A DNA stretch of 64,000 nucleotides. Origin: Acidobacteriota bacterium (GTDB lineage Bacteria; Acidobacteriota; Blastocatellia; UBA7656). Under the pieces are notes generated by a model. The model saw only the letters and a program-made list of their open reading frames with translations. It did not search any database and was not told the DNA's origin. The translations under genes and the position numbers were made by a program. The stretch lies in NCBI GenBank assembly GCA_040754075.1, contig JBFMDH010000013.1, positions 1-64,000 on the forward strand, in the 5' to 3' direction. How positions within the stretch are numbered: position 1 is the first letter of the stretch; the number at the start of each line of letters is the position of its first letter. Positions 1 through 9,716 of this stretch are shown one piece after another.

Positions 1-34
1 CAAGCGAATTGGCAAAAGTGTTATGATGCATCGA

Positions 35-97
35 GACCTTCCTCCGGTTCTGTGTGGTTTTGCAACTAACAGAGTAACCGAGGGAGGTCCTTTTTTT
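35..97 (+). terminator. Intrinsic terminator of a gene left of the window
   Basis: A long imperfect hairpin has GACCTTCCTC/CGGTT/CTGT on the left arm and ACAG/AACCG/AGGGAGGTC on the right arm, and is followed directly by a run of seven T. The shape and T-run fit a Rho-independent terminator reading rightwards. The gene it ends lies outside the window. Confidence 0.7.
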
Positions 98-170
98 AAT
101 TGTCAACCGACTTTGTTACAGCCCTGTTATTTCCGAGGTTCGCTTTTTAAATTGGCTTAATTGATGGCAA

Positions 171-1202
171 TTAAGCAACCCGCTCAGCTTGTTGTTGACT
201 GATGGATTGTGCCTGTTTAACCGCTTCCTGATAGCTTGAAAGATAACTGGAAAAATCCTGTTCATTGGTGGGAAACATGCCATACCAGAAATAATCGAAT
301 CGGTCGGTTAAATAATTCATTGCCGGCAGCAGCGTAGAAAATCGCGCTACCTTCGTCAGATATTCATGATTGGTGGCATGGGCGTCCAATTCAATCAGGT
401 TACGCTCGGAAAGCTCATATAACAACGCAATGTAAAGTTTACGGATGCCGGTGCGGAAATCTCCGGCTTTAGCGGCAGCAACAGCAGCATCAGCAAAATC
501 TTTCGGCGTCATATGTTCATCAATCTCTTCACCAAGAACCGTCTTCTTTTTCGGTCTCTTTTTCGCCCACTTGAATTGCATCGCCATGCGAAACACGAAA
601 TATCCGACAACTCCTAATAAAACGATGAACAATCCGCGAATTGCCCACCCTCCTTGAGAACTTGCGCCAAACAACGCATTCCAGAGTTTCAACATGAGTT
701 CGGAAAACATCTCCAATACGCGACGGCGAATCTCTTTGATTTTGGCAGTCAACCAGTTGTCTTTTTTTTCGCGGTATTTGTCATCGGCGAGAATTTTTTT
801 GACCTGTGCATTCAACTCCTGCTTGTTGAGTTGCTCTTTTGAGATGTCTTCGGCTTCAATCAGGTGTTGATTGAGAGCTGATAATTTATTCTTCAAATTC
901 TCCAAAATTTCATCGGTGTTATCGTTAGCCAGCCTGACCGATTCAAAAACCTTTAATTCATCATACAACCACTTATTATCAACATCGACCGTGCGATTAT
1001 CTATGGTCACCTTTTCCCCGGCGGGGATTAAACTTTTGATGGCGCTGATGCCTTCCTCTGTATAAGCCTCATCCTTTTTAATCCGCTCCACCTGTTCGAC
1101 GGCGCGATGAATCCGCGACTGGTAATTCAACAAAGTAGATTGGCAATAGCCTTCACCAGCCAGGAAAAATATGAACAAAATTGGCAGAATCGTTTTTTTC
1201 AT
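171..1202 (-). CDS. DUF4129-type exported membrane protein
   Basis: 343 residues. A signal peptide (about residues 1-20, ending near GYCQ) is followed by a helical, probably periplasmic region, one transmembrane segment at about 186-208, then a basic stretch and a C-terminal cytoplasmic domain. That domain contains the FRTGIRKLYIALLYEL and LDAHATNHEYL segments typical of DUF4129. The ATG at 1202 is chosen because it gives an ATGA overlap with the upstream gene and starts directly with the signal peptide; a longer frame exists but would bury the signal. It is co-transcribed and translationally coupled with the zinc-ribbon membrane protein upstream. DUF4129 proteins often occur with transglutaminase or MoxR/DUF58 genes, none of which is visible here. 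Molecular function is unknown. Confidence 0.8.
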   Translation of the reverse strand: MKKTILPILFIFFLAGEGYCQSTLLNYQSRIHRAVEQVERIKKDEAYTEEGISAIKSLIPAGEKVTIDNRTVDVDNKWLYDELKVFESVRLANDNTDEILENLKNKLSALNQHLIEAEDISKEQLNKQELNAQVKKILADDKYREKKDNWLTAKIKEIRRRVLEMFSELMLKLWNALFGASSQGGWAIRGLFIVLLGVVGYFVFRMAMQFKWAKKRPKKKTVLGEEIDEHMTPKDFADAAVAAAKAGDFRTGIRKLYIALLYELSERNLIELDAHATNHEYLTKVARFSTLLPAMNYLTDRFDYFWYGMFPTNEQDFSSYLSSYQEAVKQAQSISQQQAERVA

Positions 1203-2560
1203 CGAATCCCCGTTGCGTTTCCACAACGAATACAAAACCGCGCATTCGGTTCTAACGCCGAACCGCAATGATGACATATTTGATTTGTGACGCCAACATT
1301 TTCAATAGATGGCTTTTCCGGCGGGCGCGCAGATTCATTTGAATGGATTGGGGGTTCCGATTGCCCCCATCTTTCAGTGAATTGATTTGCAGCAGGTTGA
1401 GCCATTGGATTTGGGATTGATTGAACCACACAGTCAGGAACCGATACCGGTGGCGGTTGCGTTCGCGGGGGTTGCCATCCGGCAAGCCCCAACGGACTGG
1501 TTTGCACCGGAACGCGACCAAAATTGGTTTGATAAGGCATTTGATAGCCCATCACCGGCGCAGGTGCCATCTGCGGTTGCCAATAAAACCCGGGATTGAC
1601 CTCTCTTGCCAGGAGTTCAATATCATACGCCTCTTTACGAACCCGGCTATCGAAATACAGCAGGGTGAACGCCACCATTTGAATCGGCAGCGATAATAAA
1701 TTGATCAATTGACTGAATGAGGTATAGATCAAATTCCAGGTTGTACCTGCAATGAATTCGGCAGATAAAATATCGGCAAAATATAAAACCAACATTACCG
1801 GCAAAGTAATCGCGGTCAACAATGAAAGCGAGATAAAATAATTAAACAGTAAAATGGCTCCGACTTTATACCAGTTGCCTTTTCCGAGTTGCATGGCTCT
1901 CGATATAGCCTGTCCCGGCGATTGCCCTTCAATCATCACAATCTGCGGTAGAAATACCACTCGTGAAAGCACCACCAACATCGCGCCGATTCCCAAGCCA
2001 ATCACCACCAAAGCCACGATTCCGGCAAATAACCCGGCAAGCCAGGCGGGAATCCCTGAAGATGCGGTTGCCAAAACCAGCACACTGACAACCAATACAA
2101 CAACGATGGCAATGCCGTAAAAAATCATGCCGACAACCATGCCGATAACAATGACCAATAACGCCATCAAAAAAATATCGCCGAGTCGTTTGCGAACCGC
2201 TGAGAAACATTTTTTAAAGGTAATCGGTTCATTCAACATGATGTTGTCGCCAATGACTCGCGATAACCCTGAGATGGTTGCAAGGAACGCAAAAAGCCAG
2301 ACCGGATAAAGCACCAACCCCAGAATCAGCATCAGAATTGCCAGCGGCGAAGGGTCTGGAGTTAAGACGCCGTCCTCACTGATTTGTCCGATCAAGAGTT
2401 TGGTGTACCCATAAAGCAACATGGTTTGCGCCAGGTATCCGGTTAGACTCGGCAACGCAACGATTGAAAGCAAGGGCGCAAAGTTGCGGCGATAAAGTCG
2501 CAAAGCGCGATCAATCACATCGCCGGTTGACATGGGTTCGAGAATGGTGAAATTTGCCAT
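1199..2560 (-). CDS. Multi-pass membrane protein with C-terminal zinc ribbon
   Basis: 453 residues. The N-terminal 320 residues hold about six hydrophobic segments and resemble the glycerophosphodiester phosphodiesterase-type membrane domain (a membrane region without the catalytic PDEase domain). A Pro/Gln-rich linker follows (about 330-420). The C-terminus is a zinc ribbon with a CHHCG and a CIRCG knuckle spaced by 13 residues. The zinc ribbon should lie in the cytoplasm. Its stop overlaps the start of the DUF4129 gene by 4 bases, so the two products probably act together. No catalytic residues were recognised, and a transport or scaffold role cannot be decided from sequence. Confidence 0.75.
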   Translation of the reverse strand: MANFTILEPMSTGDVIDRALRLYRRNFAPLLSIVALPSLTGYLAQTMLLYGYTKLLIGQISEDGVLTPDPSPLAILMLILGLVLYPVWLFAFLATISGLSRVIGDNIMLNEPITFKKCFSAVRKRLGDIFLMALLVIVIGMVVGMIFYGIAIVVVLVVSVLVLATASSGIPAWLAGLFAGIVALVVIGLGIGAMLVVLSRVVFLPQIVMIEGQSPGQAISRAMQLGKGNWYKVGAILLFNYFISLSLLTAITLPVMLVLYFADILSAEFIAGTTWNLIYTSFSQLINLLSLPIQMVAFTLLYFDSRVRKEAYDIELLAREVNPGFYWQPQMAPAPVMGYQMPYQTNFGRVPVQTSPLGLAGWQPPRTQPPPVSVPDCVVQSIPNPMAQPAANQFTERWGQSEPPIHSNESARPPEKPSIENVGVTNQICHHCGSALEPNARFCIRCGNATGIR

Positions 2561-2635
2561 CAGTCGTTTCTATTCTTCGTTTCGTTTACCCATTAACCAT
2601 AAAAGAAATTTTAATAAATAGAAACCGGGAATCCT

Positions 2636-3007
2636 TCATTCTTTGGGATTTGCTTTAATTTCCGGCGGTTTTTGCAACAGCAGAGGTAAGACGGGTTTCG
2701 TATGCTTCTCGCTCAAATAGCGTTCAAACATTCCGATTAATAAATTCACCCGCTCATCGGTTTCAGCAATAATGTTGGGAAATGACGAGACATTGTTCAG
2801 GGCGTGTTCCTGTAGGGCAGACATTTTTTCCATGATGTTGACCATCTTGGTCAATAAATCTTCGATATTCGCCATGCGTTCTTCGAGTTTGGCGATTCTT
2901 TCAACCTCACCCACTGCCCCTCGCTTGACGGCTTCCAACTCAGCCGCAAACTGTGCCTGTTGTTCGAGAATAAATTCCAAGGTTTTATTTTGTATTCCAT
3001 TCGTCAT
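2636..3007 (-). CDS. Small coiled-coil protein of unknown function
   Basis: 123 residues, no signal peptide. Residues about 8-75 are strongly amphipathic and charged (LEFILEQQAQFAAELEAVKR, KLEERMANIEDLL), predicting a long coiled coil. The tail is rich in Pro and Lys. A GGAG ribosome-binding site sits about 8 bases before the ATG at 3007. I do not recognise a named family. It lies between the acylase gene and the membrane-protein pair on the same strand, with no overlap, so a functional link is not shown. Confidence 0.6.
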   Translation of the reverse strand: MTNGIQNKTLEFILEQQAQFAAELEAVKRGAVGEVERIAKLEERMANIEDLLTKMVNIMEKMSALQEHALNNVSSFPNIIAETDERVNLLIGMFERYLSEKHTKPVLPLLLQKPPEIKANPKE

Positions 3008-3042
3008 AGGGATTCTCCGGGTGAACTGAAAGAACAGGGGCG

Positions 3043-3073
3043 AGTGTCGAGAGCCGTTCCAGCCCTCGACACT
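3043..3073 (-). terminator. Hairpin just downstream of the acylase gene
   Basis: A perfect 9-bp inverted repeat, AGTGTCGAG and CTCGACACT, with a 13-base loop lies 7 bases beyond the stop of the acylase gene. It lacks a clear T-run, so it may be a weak terminator or an mRNA-end stabiliser rather than a canonical intrinsic terminator. Confidence 0.4.
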
Positions 3074-3079
3074 TTGATA

Positions 3080-5248
3080 TTAACGAGAAACGGTTGCTGC
3101 CATCGCGCCGCGTCGTAAAACTTTGGTTGAGGTGAGGTGTTTCAACAATCCGGGTTTATCCAAAAAGTAACTTGGCGCAGCTTTGCTCCTGCTGAACAGC
3201 TTTTCCGCCTGATCATCCCAGTGTCCGCTTTCCTGGTGGTCGCTTTGACCGAGCGGAATAATCGCGTAGGATTTGGGCGGATTGCTCAGCACTACCACCT
3301 GCGTAGAAGTTTGCCCGGTATGCCCGACCATTTCGTTGCCTTTCTGTGAAAAGCTGATGGCACGCGGCGTTGCCATGCCGACGGCTTGCAAAGAACCGCC
3401 ACCCACCGGGTAGGTTTTATTTCCCCCCTGACGCCCGACACGAAAATAACGACCATAGGAAACGCTGAGCGAGGCGAAGCTTGAATTTAACCACTCTGCC
3501 CCTTTAACCAGGGCATCAATAATTTGCTGGTTGGTTAACTCTTTCGGCGGATCAATCTCTCTTGCCAGTTTATCGCCAAGTCCGCGTTTAAAGGCATAGA
3601 AAGCCAGTGCGCCTTCCGAATCGGGGTCGCTACGGCGATTCCATTTTTGAATCAAGGCATAAACTTCACTGGCATTTTTCGGGATGCTTCTGCCTGCCCC
3701 ACTCATTCGCTTCTCATCGAATTCTACTTCCCAGGCTTCTTTCATCTTCGCTTGCCAGAGTTCGGCATGGTAAACGCCCGGATAAAACGCCAGGTCAATG
3801 GCTTTCTCCAAATCCACCTGGTTCGCCTCATCCATCATTTGCGTAGCCATCTCGCCGCGCTGATGACGTGGAGCCGTGCGACTGGCGTTATAAAGATACG
3901 GTCTTTCGCTGTAGGTATCCGGCAACAATTCTTTCGGCGCATCTTTAATCATCGCAAACGGCGTGACATTGCAATTGTGCATATAACCGCTCGCAGGATT
4001 TTTTATCTGCACCAGGTCTTCGAGTTTATGAATCCCCTGCCATTCATTCGCCGAGGTGTTTCCCGGAATCGGTTTACTCGGATCAACGCCTTTCGGACGA
4101 ATCGGCACGCGACCATTACGAACATAATAAATATCGCCTTGAACGGTGCCAATCATCACGTTCTGCTGCATGAGTTGGAATTGACTGATGGCTTTTTTCA
4201 TCTCTTCGAGATTTTTTGCCTTGAGCATTTCATAAATCTGGTCTGACAAGCCGACCTCTTCGACGTAAGGAACGGCGAAGCTATAGGCTTTTCCGCCTTT
4301 GTGCGCAACGACCGGCCCGTGATGCGTATATTCGACTTCGACCTCTTTGACATCAAAACCTTTTTCAGTCTTCACGCCGATTTTCATCTTGCGCACCAGC
4401 ATATCGCGCCACTTTCCATCATATTTATATTGTCGCGGATTTTGTGGATTGAGTTCTTCTTCGTAAACGTCCGACGTATCTGGTCCACCTGTGGTCATAG
4501 CAATCGAACAATAGCGGCTGTGTCCGAGACTGGGAATCGGCACGCCGAGAATCGACACCCCCGAAACACTGAAATCCCCCGCGTAAATCCGCACCTGATA
4601 AAAACGAAACTGTCCGTACCAGCTTAAGTGCGGGTCAATAATCGCCACCGGCGCGCCAAGCGTCGTGCGATTCGCCGCTATCAACATTTGATTGGAACCG
4701 CGATAGGCAGATGGGTCGGGTTGGATGCCTGCGCGTTGTAATTCCCCCGCGCATTCGCCGAGAGGCCAGCCGTAGATGATATAACGCGATAAGGAAATCA
4801 CATCCCAGGGGCGAATCTCCTGTGCCCATCCGGGAACCTGTTCCGGATGTTCACGCATGAATTGTTTAATGCCTTCTTGATACGATTCAATCACGGCACG
4901 CATTTTCGGGCTAACCTGGTTATAACGCTCGCGACTGATTTCTTCGTGTCGCCACATCCGTTGCATCAAATCGTCCCGAAAATTTTCGGGTCCGAAAACT
5001 TCGGACATGGTGCCGTTGGCGCGACGATAATTTTTCAACAACTCTTCCAAACGGTCTTCCGCCTGGGCATAACCGATGGCATAAGCAGCGTCTTCAAGCG
5101 TGTTGGCAAACACATGCGGAATGCCGAAATCATCGCGATACAGCGTTGCCTGACCATTTGATTTAAAGATTTTTTGTTGAGCGGCTGAAAAATCAGCAAA
5201 AGGCACAAAAAAAGAAACTGAAATCAGTACCAGCAACAACCTCTTCAT
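3080..5248 (-). CDS. Exported penicillin acylase family (Ntn) hydrolase
   Basis: 722 residues from the ATG at 5248, chosen because AAGGAG lies 8 bases upstream and the product then opens with a signal peptide ([14 protein letters not shown]). Members of this N-terminal-nucleophile family are made as a precursor that cuts itself into alpha and beta chains. The beta chain begins with the catalytic Ser of the GSNQ motif, here Ser185. N-terminal family marks [11 protein letters not shown] and [12 protein letters not shown] are present, as is the [13 protein letters not shown] segment. The family covers penicillin G acylases, AHL (quorum signal) acylases and aculeacin acylases, and substrate cannot be assigned here. 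Location is probably periplasmic. Length is within the family range and no break is seen. Confidence 0.88.
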   Translation of the reverse strand: MKRLLLVLISVSFFVPFADFSAAQQKIFKSNGQATLYRDDFGIPHVFANTLEDAAYAIGYAQAEDRLEELLKNYRRANGTMSEVFGPENFRDDLMQRMWRHEEISRERYNQVSPKMRAVIESYQEGIKQFMREHPEQVPGWAQEIRPWDVISLSRYIIYGWPLGECAGELQRAGIQPDPSAYRGSNQMLIAANRTTLGAPVAIIDPHLSWYGQFRFYQVRIYAGDFSVSGVSILGVPIPSLGHSRYCSIAMTTGGPDTSDVYEEELNPQNPRQYKYDGKWRDMLVRKMKIGVKTEKGFDVKEVEVEYTHHGPVVAHKGGKAYSFAVPYVEEVGLSDQIYEMLKAKNLEEMKKAISQFQLMQQNVMIGTVQGDIYYVRNGRVPIRPKGVDPSKPIPGNTSANEWQGIHKLEDLVQIKNPASGYMHNCNVTPFAMIKDAPKELLPDTYSERPYLYNASRTAPRHQRGEMATQMMDEANQVDLEKAIDLAFYPGVYHAELWQAKMKEAWEVEFDEKRMSGAGRSIPKNASEVYALIQKWNRRSDPDSEGALAFYAFKRGLGDKLAREIDPPKELTNQQIIDALVKGAEWLNSSFASLSVSYGRYFRVGRQGGNKTYPVGGGSLQAVGMATPRAISFSQKGNEMVGHTGQTSTQVVVLSNPPKSYAIIPLGQSDHQESGHWDDQAEKLFSRSKAAPSYFLDKPGLLKHLTSTKVLRRGAMAATVSR

Positions 5249-5536
5249 GGCATTCACTCCTTGATTTTTTATGATGGCAATGTCCGGGGAAAAGGAAGAT
5301 TGGTATTTTTGATTAATGGTTTTCAACCCTCAACATTTCGCCCAGGTTCAATTAGAAAGCGCACGGATAATAAGCCAACTCTTAAAGTATTGTCCATCGC
5401 ATCCGTGACAATTCATTAAATCCGCCGCTTAATTATTGTTGAAATTCCGTTTGAAATAAAAACCACTTGTTCGCTCAAGGGAAAATGTATATTCTTCCTC
5501 AGGCACACCAAATTCCTAATCATTTAAAAGCGTGAT

Positions 5537-6463
5537 ATGAAGAAACGACCGGGCAATCTCATTACCAGACGACAAGCTTTATTTTCTCTATCGGCATTGA
5601 CCGCGAGTGCCTTTATAAATCCGTCTATCCTGCTTGCTGATGTCGCGCCACATCCCAGACACACCTTTGCGGTGATTGGCGATTGGGGAAGCGGCGACAA
5701 GGAAGAATTTGAACTCGCAAAAAAGATGTTCGAGGTCTATCAGAAAACTCCTTATGAGTGTGTATTGACAGTTGGCGATAACATTTACCCGGACGGCAAT
5801 CCCAATTTAATCACCAAAAAATTTGAGCAACCTTTTGCAGACTTATTAAGCGCCAGTGTTCCTTTTTATGCGGCATTAGGTAACCACGATGTTGAAAAAG
5901 GGCGTGAAGCACAGACCAATTATCCGCTTTTCAATATGGGCGGAAAAAATTATTACGTGATTAACAAATGCGACGGGCTGGTCGATTTTTTCATGCTTGA
6001 TTCAACCACATTCGATGAACGGCAAAAAGATTGGTTAGAGAAAAATCTTTCCGAATCACAAGCCAAATGGAAGATGGCATTTTTCCATCATCCGCTCTAT
6101 TCATCCGGTAAAAAACATGGTCCGCAGGAAGAACTGCGCAAGATTTTAGAACCCATCTTTGTTAAATATGGCGTCAAGGTCGTGTTTCAAGGTCACGATC
6201 ATTTTTACGAGAGATTGAACATTCAAAATGGCATTCAGTATTTTGTAACCGGCGGCGGCGGAAAACTGCGCAAAGGTGGTCTGGATTTGAAAAGCGGAAT
6301 GCGGGCTGCCAGTTTCGATTTGGATAACCATTTCATGTTTATCGAAATCAATGAGAAAGAATTTACTTTCAAAGCCATCAGCCGCACCGGCAGCATTGTT
6401 GATGAAGGGGTGGTTAAAAAAGTCCTCAATGCGCAGGCGCAAACCGCCGGGACATCACTTTAA
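5537..6463 (+). CDS. Tat-exported metallophosphoesterase, purple acid phosphatase-like
   Basis: 308 residues. The N-terminus has a twin-arginine signal (ITRRQALFSLSAL, residues 9-21). The dinuclear-metal phosphoesterase motifs are all present in order: GDWG (Asp49), GDN (Asp81), GNHD (Asn116, His117), FFHHP (His184/185) and GHDHFYER (His220, His222). This order and the YER tail match tartrate-resistant/purple acid phosphatase-like enzymes, so it probably hydrolyses phosphomonoesters in the periplasm. It converges on the nicotinamidase gene with only about 60 bases between stops. The substrate is not known. Confidence 0.87.
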   Translation: MKKRPGNLITRRQALFSLSALTASAFINPSILLADVAPHPRHTFAVIGDWGSGDKEEFELAKKMFEVYQKTPYECVLTVGDNIYPDGNPNLITKKFEQPFADLLSASVPFYAALGNHDVEKGREAQTNYPLFNMGGKNYYVINKCDGLVDFFMLDSTTFDERQKDWLEKNLSESQAKWKMAFFHHPLYSSGKKHGPQEELRKILEPIFVKYGVKVVFQGHDHFYERLNIQNGIQYFVTGGGGKLRKGGLDLKSGMRAASFDLDNHFMFIEINEKEFTFKAISRTGSIVDEGVVKKVLNAQAQTAGTSL

Positions 6464-6520
6464 TTTTTCAACAGTATTTACAGCGTCTTGGGCTTTACGG
6501 GGTGAGAGATTTTCAAAAAA

Positions 6521-7132
6521 TTACTCACCCGCAATCTGGGCTTTTCGTCGCAAATTCAAAATCGCGCGACTATCAATTATTTTCGCGCCTGCGGCAATCA
6601 TCTCGTTAAACGCCTTTTCACTGTCACCCGGCTGAACCTCGACGGCGCGAACCGCATCTGTAAAGACATAGACTTCATACCCCAGTTTCAAGCCATCCAG
6701 CGCCGTGGCTTTCACGCAATAATCCGTGGCAAGCCCTGCAATATAAATTTTACGCGCGCCATTTGCTTTCAAATACTCATTCAATGAACGCTCCTGGCTA
6801 TCGATTCCTTCAAAACTTGAATAGGCATCTTTCTCTTTCGCAGATGCTTTGCGAAAAATATTCCTGATGCGCTGTTGATTGAGTTCGGAATGAAAGGCTG
6901 CCCCAAAGGTGTTCTGCATACAATGCGGAGGCCAGGGTCCGCCCTGCTCCTGAAATGAAATATGCCCGGCGGGGTGCCAATCCTGTGTAGCCACAACCAG
7001 CGGAAAAATCTTTTGCAATTGATTGATCACTGGAATAATTTCATCGCCTCGATTTACTCCAAGCGCCCCGCCCGGACAAAAATCGTTTTGCAGATCTACG
7101 ATTAAAAATGCTGCATCTGTTAAAGCTTCCAT
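6521..7132 (-). CDS. pncA: Nicotinamidase
   Basis: 203 residues. Isochorismatase-fold hydrolase that deamidates nicotinamide to nicotinate in NAD salvage. Visible active-site residues are Asp13 (LIVDLQNDF), metal ligands Asp51, His53 and His57 (TQDWHPAGH), Lys95 and nucleophile Cys139 (GLATDYCVK). The PHC and FPGG-like family marks are present. The start at 7132 follows an AGGAGG six bases upstream; ATG 7135 is also possible and a TTG at 7150 is upstream of the ribosome-binding site. The partner enzyme, nicotinate phosphoribosyltransferase, is 12 kb away at 19.1-20.5 kb, so the salvage route is present but not an operon. Confidence 0.92.
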   Translation of the reverse strand: MEALTDAAFLIVDLQNDFCPGGALGVNRGDEIIPVINQLQKIFPLVVATQDWHPAGHISFQEQGGPWPPHCMQNTFGAAFHSELNQQRIRNIFRKASAKEKDAYSSFEGIDSQERSLNEYLKANGARKIYIAGLATDYCVKATALDGLKLGYEVYVFTDAVRAVEVQPGDSEKAFNEMIAAGAKIIDSRAILNLRRKAQIAGE

Positions 7133-7204
7133 CATTAACCTCCTGTCCAAAACTTATGAGCTAATATTAGCGATTATTGAGGTCTTTCAAAATATCAAAT
7201 GAAA

Positions 7205-7259
7205 AACCATCAATCAGTAACCTGAGTTTTTGAAATGAACCGGCTTCCGATTGATGGTT
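7205..7259 (-). terminator. Terminator after the alpha/beta hydrolase gene
   Basis: Perfect 11-bp inverted repeat AACCATCAATC / GATTGATGGTT just downstream of the hydrolase stop, with a T-rich tract (GGTTTTTCATTT) on the minus strand. It probably ends the minus-strand catabolic cluster. Confidence 0.6.
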
Positions 7260-7270
7260 GAAAAGTTATA

Positions 7271-8059
7271 TCAATTCTCTTCTAAAAACCCAAGAATAGC
7301 TTGATAACTGCTCTCCGGTTTATCGGTGACAAAGATATGGCTGGCATCAGGAATCATCACCAGCCTGGCATTGGGAATTAAATCGGCAAGCATTTGCCCA
7401 TTTTCCGGCGGCACCAGTTCGTCGGTTTCACCATGAATGACCAGTGTCGGGACGTTAATCTGTGACAAACGCTCACGCGATTCCCAGGTAAAAATCGCGC
7501 CGATTTGCCCAAGGTAGCCTTCCAGAGTCGGGTTCCATTGCAACCGGATGGCGAGGTCTTCTTCAATGAGTTCACGCGGCGTCGATTTATCATAAATATA
7601 TGGAGCCATCGCCCAGGCGGCTTCCGCAGGGGGCATCATTGCACGGGATTTCAAAATATCCAACACTTGAGGGGATGCGGGCTTGATCTGTCTTCCACCA
7701 AAATTGGTGCACCCTAAAACCAGTGATTGAACGCGCTCGGGATAATTTAAAGTAAATTCCTGAGCAATCATTCCGCCCATCGAGATTCCGAAAATTCTCG
7801 CGCATTCAATCTCAGCCGCATCCATCACTCTGGCGACGTCGTCTGCCATATGGGCAATTGAATAGGGAAACATCGGAACATCGCTTCGCCCGACGCCACG
7901 ATTATCAATCAGAATCGTCCGGTATTTTTCTTTCATCACCGGCAAGGTGCGATGCCACATATCCAGAGTCGATGCCAATCCCATGATTAACACCAATGGC
8001 TCGCCTTCGCCGTGTTCTTCCCAGTAAATTTTTAGCCCTTGATTTTCAATGAATGGCAC
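7271..8059 (-). CDS. Alpha/beta hydrolase
   Basis: 262 residues. Alpha/beta-hydrolase fold with nucleophile Ser93 in GISMGG, acid Asp213 (HGETDELVP) and His241 (DASHIF), the canonical triad order. The oxyanion-hole region LIMGLAS and the DNRGVGRSD turn are also visible. It resembles 3-oxoadipate enol-lactonase and related carboxylester hydrolases, but the substrate is not fixed. Its start lies 9 bases below the stop of the acyl-CoA ligase gene, so it is almost certainly co-transcribed with it and is the last gene of the cluster. Confidence 0.88.
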   Translation of the reverse strand: MPFIENQGLKIYWEEHGEGEPLVLIMGLASTLDMWHRTLPVMKEKYRTILIDNRGVGRSDVPMFPYSIAHMADDVARVMDAAEIECARIFGISMGGMIAQEFTLNYPERVQSLVLGCTNFGGRQIKPASPQVLDILKSRAMMPPAEAAWAMAPYIYDKSTPRELIEEDLAIRLQWNPTLEGYLGQIGAIFTWESRERLSQINVPTLVIHGETDELVPPENGQMLADLIPNARLVMIPDASHIFVTDKPESSYQAILGFLEEN

Positions 8060-8068
8060 AATTGCTCC

Positions 8069-9577
8069 TTAACGTTTGATTTGCTCTCCCCACTTGGTTT
8101 CCTGACGGATTTTGGCTTTTAAAATTTTCCCATTCGGGTTGCGCGGCAAAGGCGTTTGGCTGATTGCCACAAATTGCGGGACTTTAAAATCGGCAATCAA
8201 TTCGCGAGTGAATCCGACCAGTTCCCTCGCATCAACCGTCTGTCCGGGTTTCGGAAAGACCACTGCGCCAACCTTTTCACCCATCACATCGTCGGGAACG
8301 CCAAGCACTGCCACTTCAAAAACCGCAGGGTGAGCCGAGATGGCATTTTCGACCTCGACACAATAAACATTTTCACCGCCGCGACAAATCATGTCTTTTT
8401 TGCGATCCACGATTTGCACAAACCCATCGGCATCGATTTTCGATAAGTCACCGGAATGCAACCAGCCGTCAATGAACGTATTCGCCGTCGCTTCGGGTTT
8501 ATTCCAATAGCCTTTCACCACATTCTGCCCGCGAATGAGCAATTCGCCGACGCCGGTTTCGCTATCGACTTCAAACAATTCCACATCAACCACTGGGGCG
8601 GCAAAGCCTACGGTTTCCGGGCGCAGCTTCGCATATTCGTGCGGCAGGAAAGTTGAAACCGAAGAGGTTTCCGTAAGTCCAAAACCATTACCTAAACGCG
8701 CATTCGGGTAGGCATTGAGCAGTTGCGAAACCAGTTCGGGGGCAATCGGCGCACCGCCATAGGTCACCCAGCGAACGTGCGAGACATCCAAAGTTTTAAA
8801 TTGCGGTTGATTGATTGCCAGCCAGTGAATTGCCGGAACCGAGGTGACGATGTCGGTCTTTTCTTCAACAATCGCTTTTAGAAAGTCCTGCACATTAAAC
8901 GCAGGCATGATCACCACCGCGCCGCGCCCTTCAATGGTCGGCAACAATTGGCTGTTGCAACCGGTGACGTGAAAGAGCGGAACCGAGATTAAATTTTTGA
9001 GCGACCCGTCGCGTTCCATTCCAAGGTTGATGCGAAAACAGGTTTCGACATTCGACAGGAAATTTTCATGCGTGGTCATCGCGCCTTTGGGAAAACCGGT
9101 GGTGCCACTGGTATAAAAAATCGCCGATACTTCATCACGGGTTATGTCTTCAACGACGAACGGGTCACCGGTTGGTAACGATGCGCCCGGTTGAAACATA
9201 TATTTCGAGCCGGAATCATTGACGACATATTCAACTTCGGATTCACTGAAGCGCGTATTGACCGGCACGGCTATCGCGCCGCACATCTGTACACCGTAAA
9301 ATGCCAGGCACCAATCGACGCCATTCTGTAAACGAACCGCAACCCGGTCGCCACGTTCAATACCAAGTTTTTTCAAGCCACCGGCAACGCGCGCGGCTTC
9401 GTCCCAAAACTCACGATAGGTCAATCGTCTGCCGCCGAGTTCGATTAACGCTTCGTTACCGGGCATCTCATCAACCGAGGCGCGAAGCATCTCAACAATC
9501 GAATTTTTTAAATCCGTATAACGAGCAATTCCCTGCTCATCACGTTCTACGCCTGCTCTATCAAATGGATAATTCAT
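8069..9577 (-). CDS. Acyl-CoA synthetase (AMP-binding enzyme)
   Basis: 502 residues from ATG 9577; a longer reading exists but runs through a hairpin repeat. ANL-superfamily enzyme: the A3 phosphate loop YTSGTTGFPKGA, the A5 segment GLTETSS, the A7 motif HSGDLSKIDADGF, the hinge DRKKDMICRGGENVY and the C-terminal catalytic Lys segment LPRNPNGKILK are all visible. It activates a carboxylic acid to an acyl-AMP and then to an acyl-CoA. It is the middle gene of a minus-strand cluster with an alpha/beta hydrolase downstream and a phosphotriesterase-family enzyme upstream, so the substrate is probably the acid released by those hydrolases. Chain specificity is unknown. Confidence 0.9.
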   Translation of the reverse strand: MNYPFDRAGVERDEQGIARYTDLKNSIVEMLRASVDEMPGNEALIELGGRRLTYREFWDEAARVAGGLKKLGIERGDRVAVRLQNGVDWCLAFYGVQMCGAIAVPVNTRFSESEVEYVVNDSGSKYMFQPGASLPTGDPFVVEDITRDEVSAIFYTSGTTGFPKGAMTTHENFLSNVETCFRINLGMERDGSLKNLISVPLFHVTGCNSQLLPTIEGRGAVVIMPAFNVQDFLKAIVEEKTDIVTSVPAIHWLAINQPQFKTLDVSHVRWVTYGGAPIAPELVSQLLNAYPNARLGNGFGLTETSSVSTFLPHEYAKLRPETVGFAAPVVDVELFEVDSETGVGELLIRGQNVVKGYWNKPEATANTFIDGWLHSGDLSKIDADGFVQIVDRKKDMICRGGENVYCVEVENAISAHPAVFEVAVLGVPDDVMGEKVGAVVFPKPGQTVDARELVGFTRELIADFKVPQFVAISQTPLPRNPNGKILKAKIRQETKWGEQIKR

Positions 9578-9610
9578 AGCTGCCTTTCTGGAATTCAGAA
9601 TGCCGGAAAC

Positions 9611-9669
9611 GATGAACGATGAACGATGAACAGATATTAAATCTTTTTGTTCATCCTTCATCATTCATA
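9611..9669. repeat. GATGAAC tandem/inverted repeat hairpin
   Basis: Three perfect tandem copies of GATGAAC (9611-9631) face an imperfect reverse complement (9649-9669, 19 of 21 bases), separated by 17 AT-rich bases. It forms a strong hairpin between the phosphotriesterase-family gene and the acyl-CoA ligase gene. The shape suggests a small dispersed palindromic element rather than a terminator, since no T-run follows. Confidence 0.65.
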
Positions 9670-9716
9670 CTTCATACTTTCTTCAATCTGACTCCCGACT
9701 CCTGAATTCTTCAAAT

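Noticed and set aside
3647-4246. Plus-strand frame of about 200 codons within the acylase gene
   Set aside because: It is antisense to a conserved part of the acylase; composition (many Phe, Arg, His) is that of a shadow frame.
5249-5536. Riboswitch or small gene in the 288-base gap before the metallophosphoesterase
   Set aside because: No stable conserved fold or frame with a ribosome-binding site was recognised.
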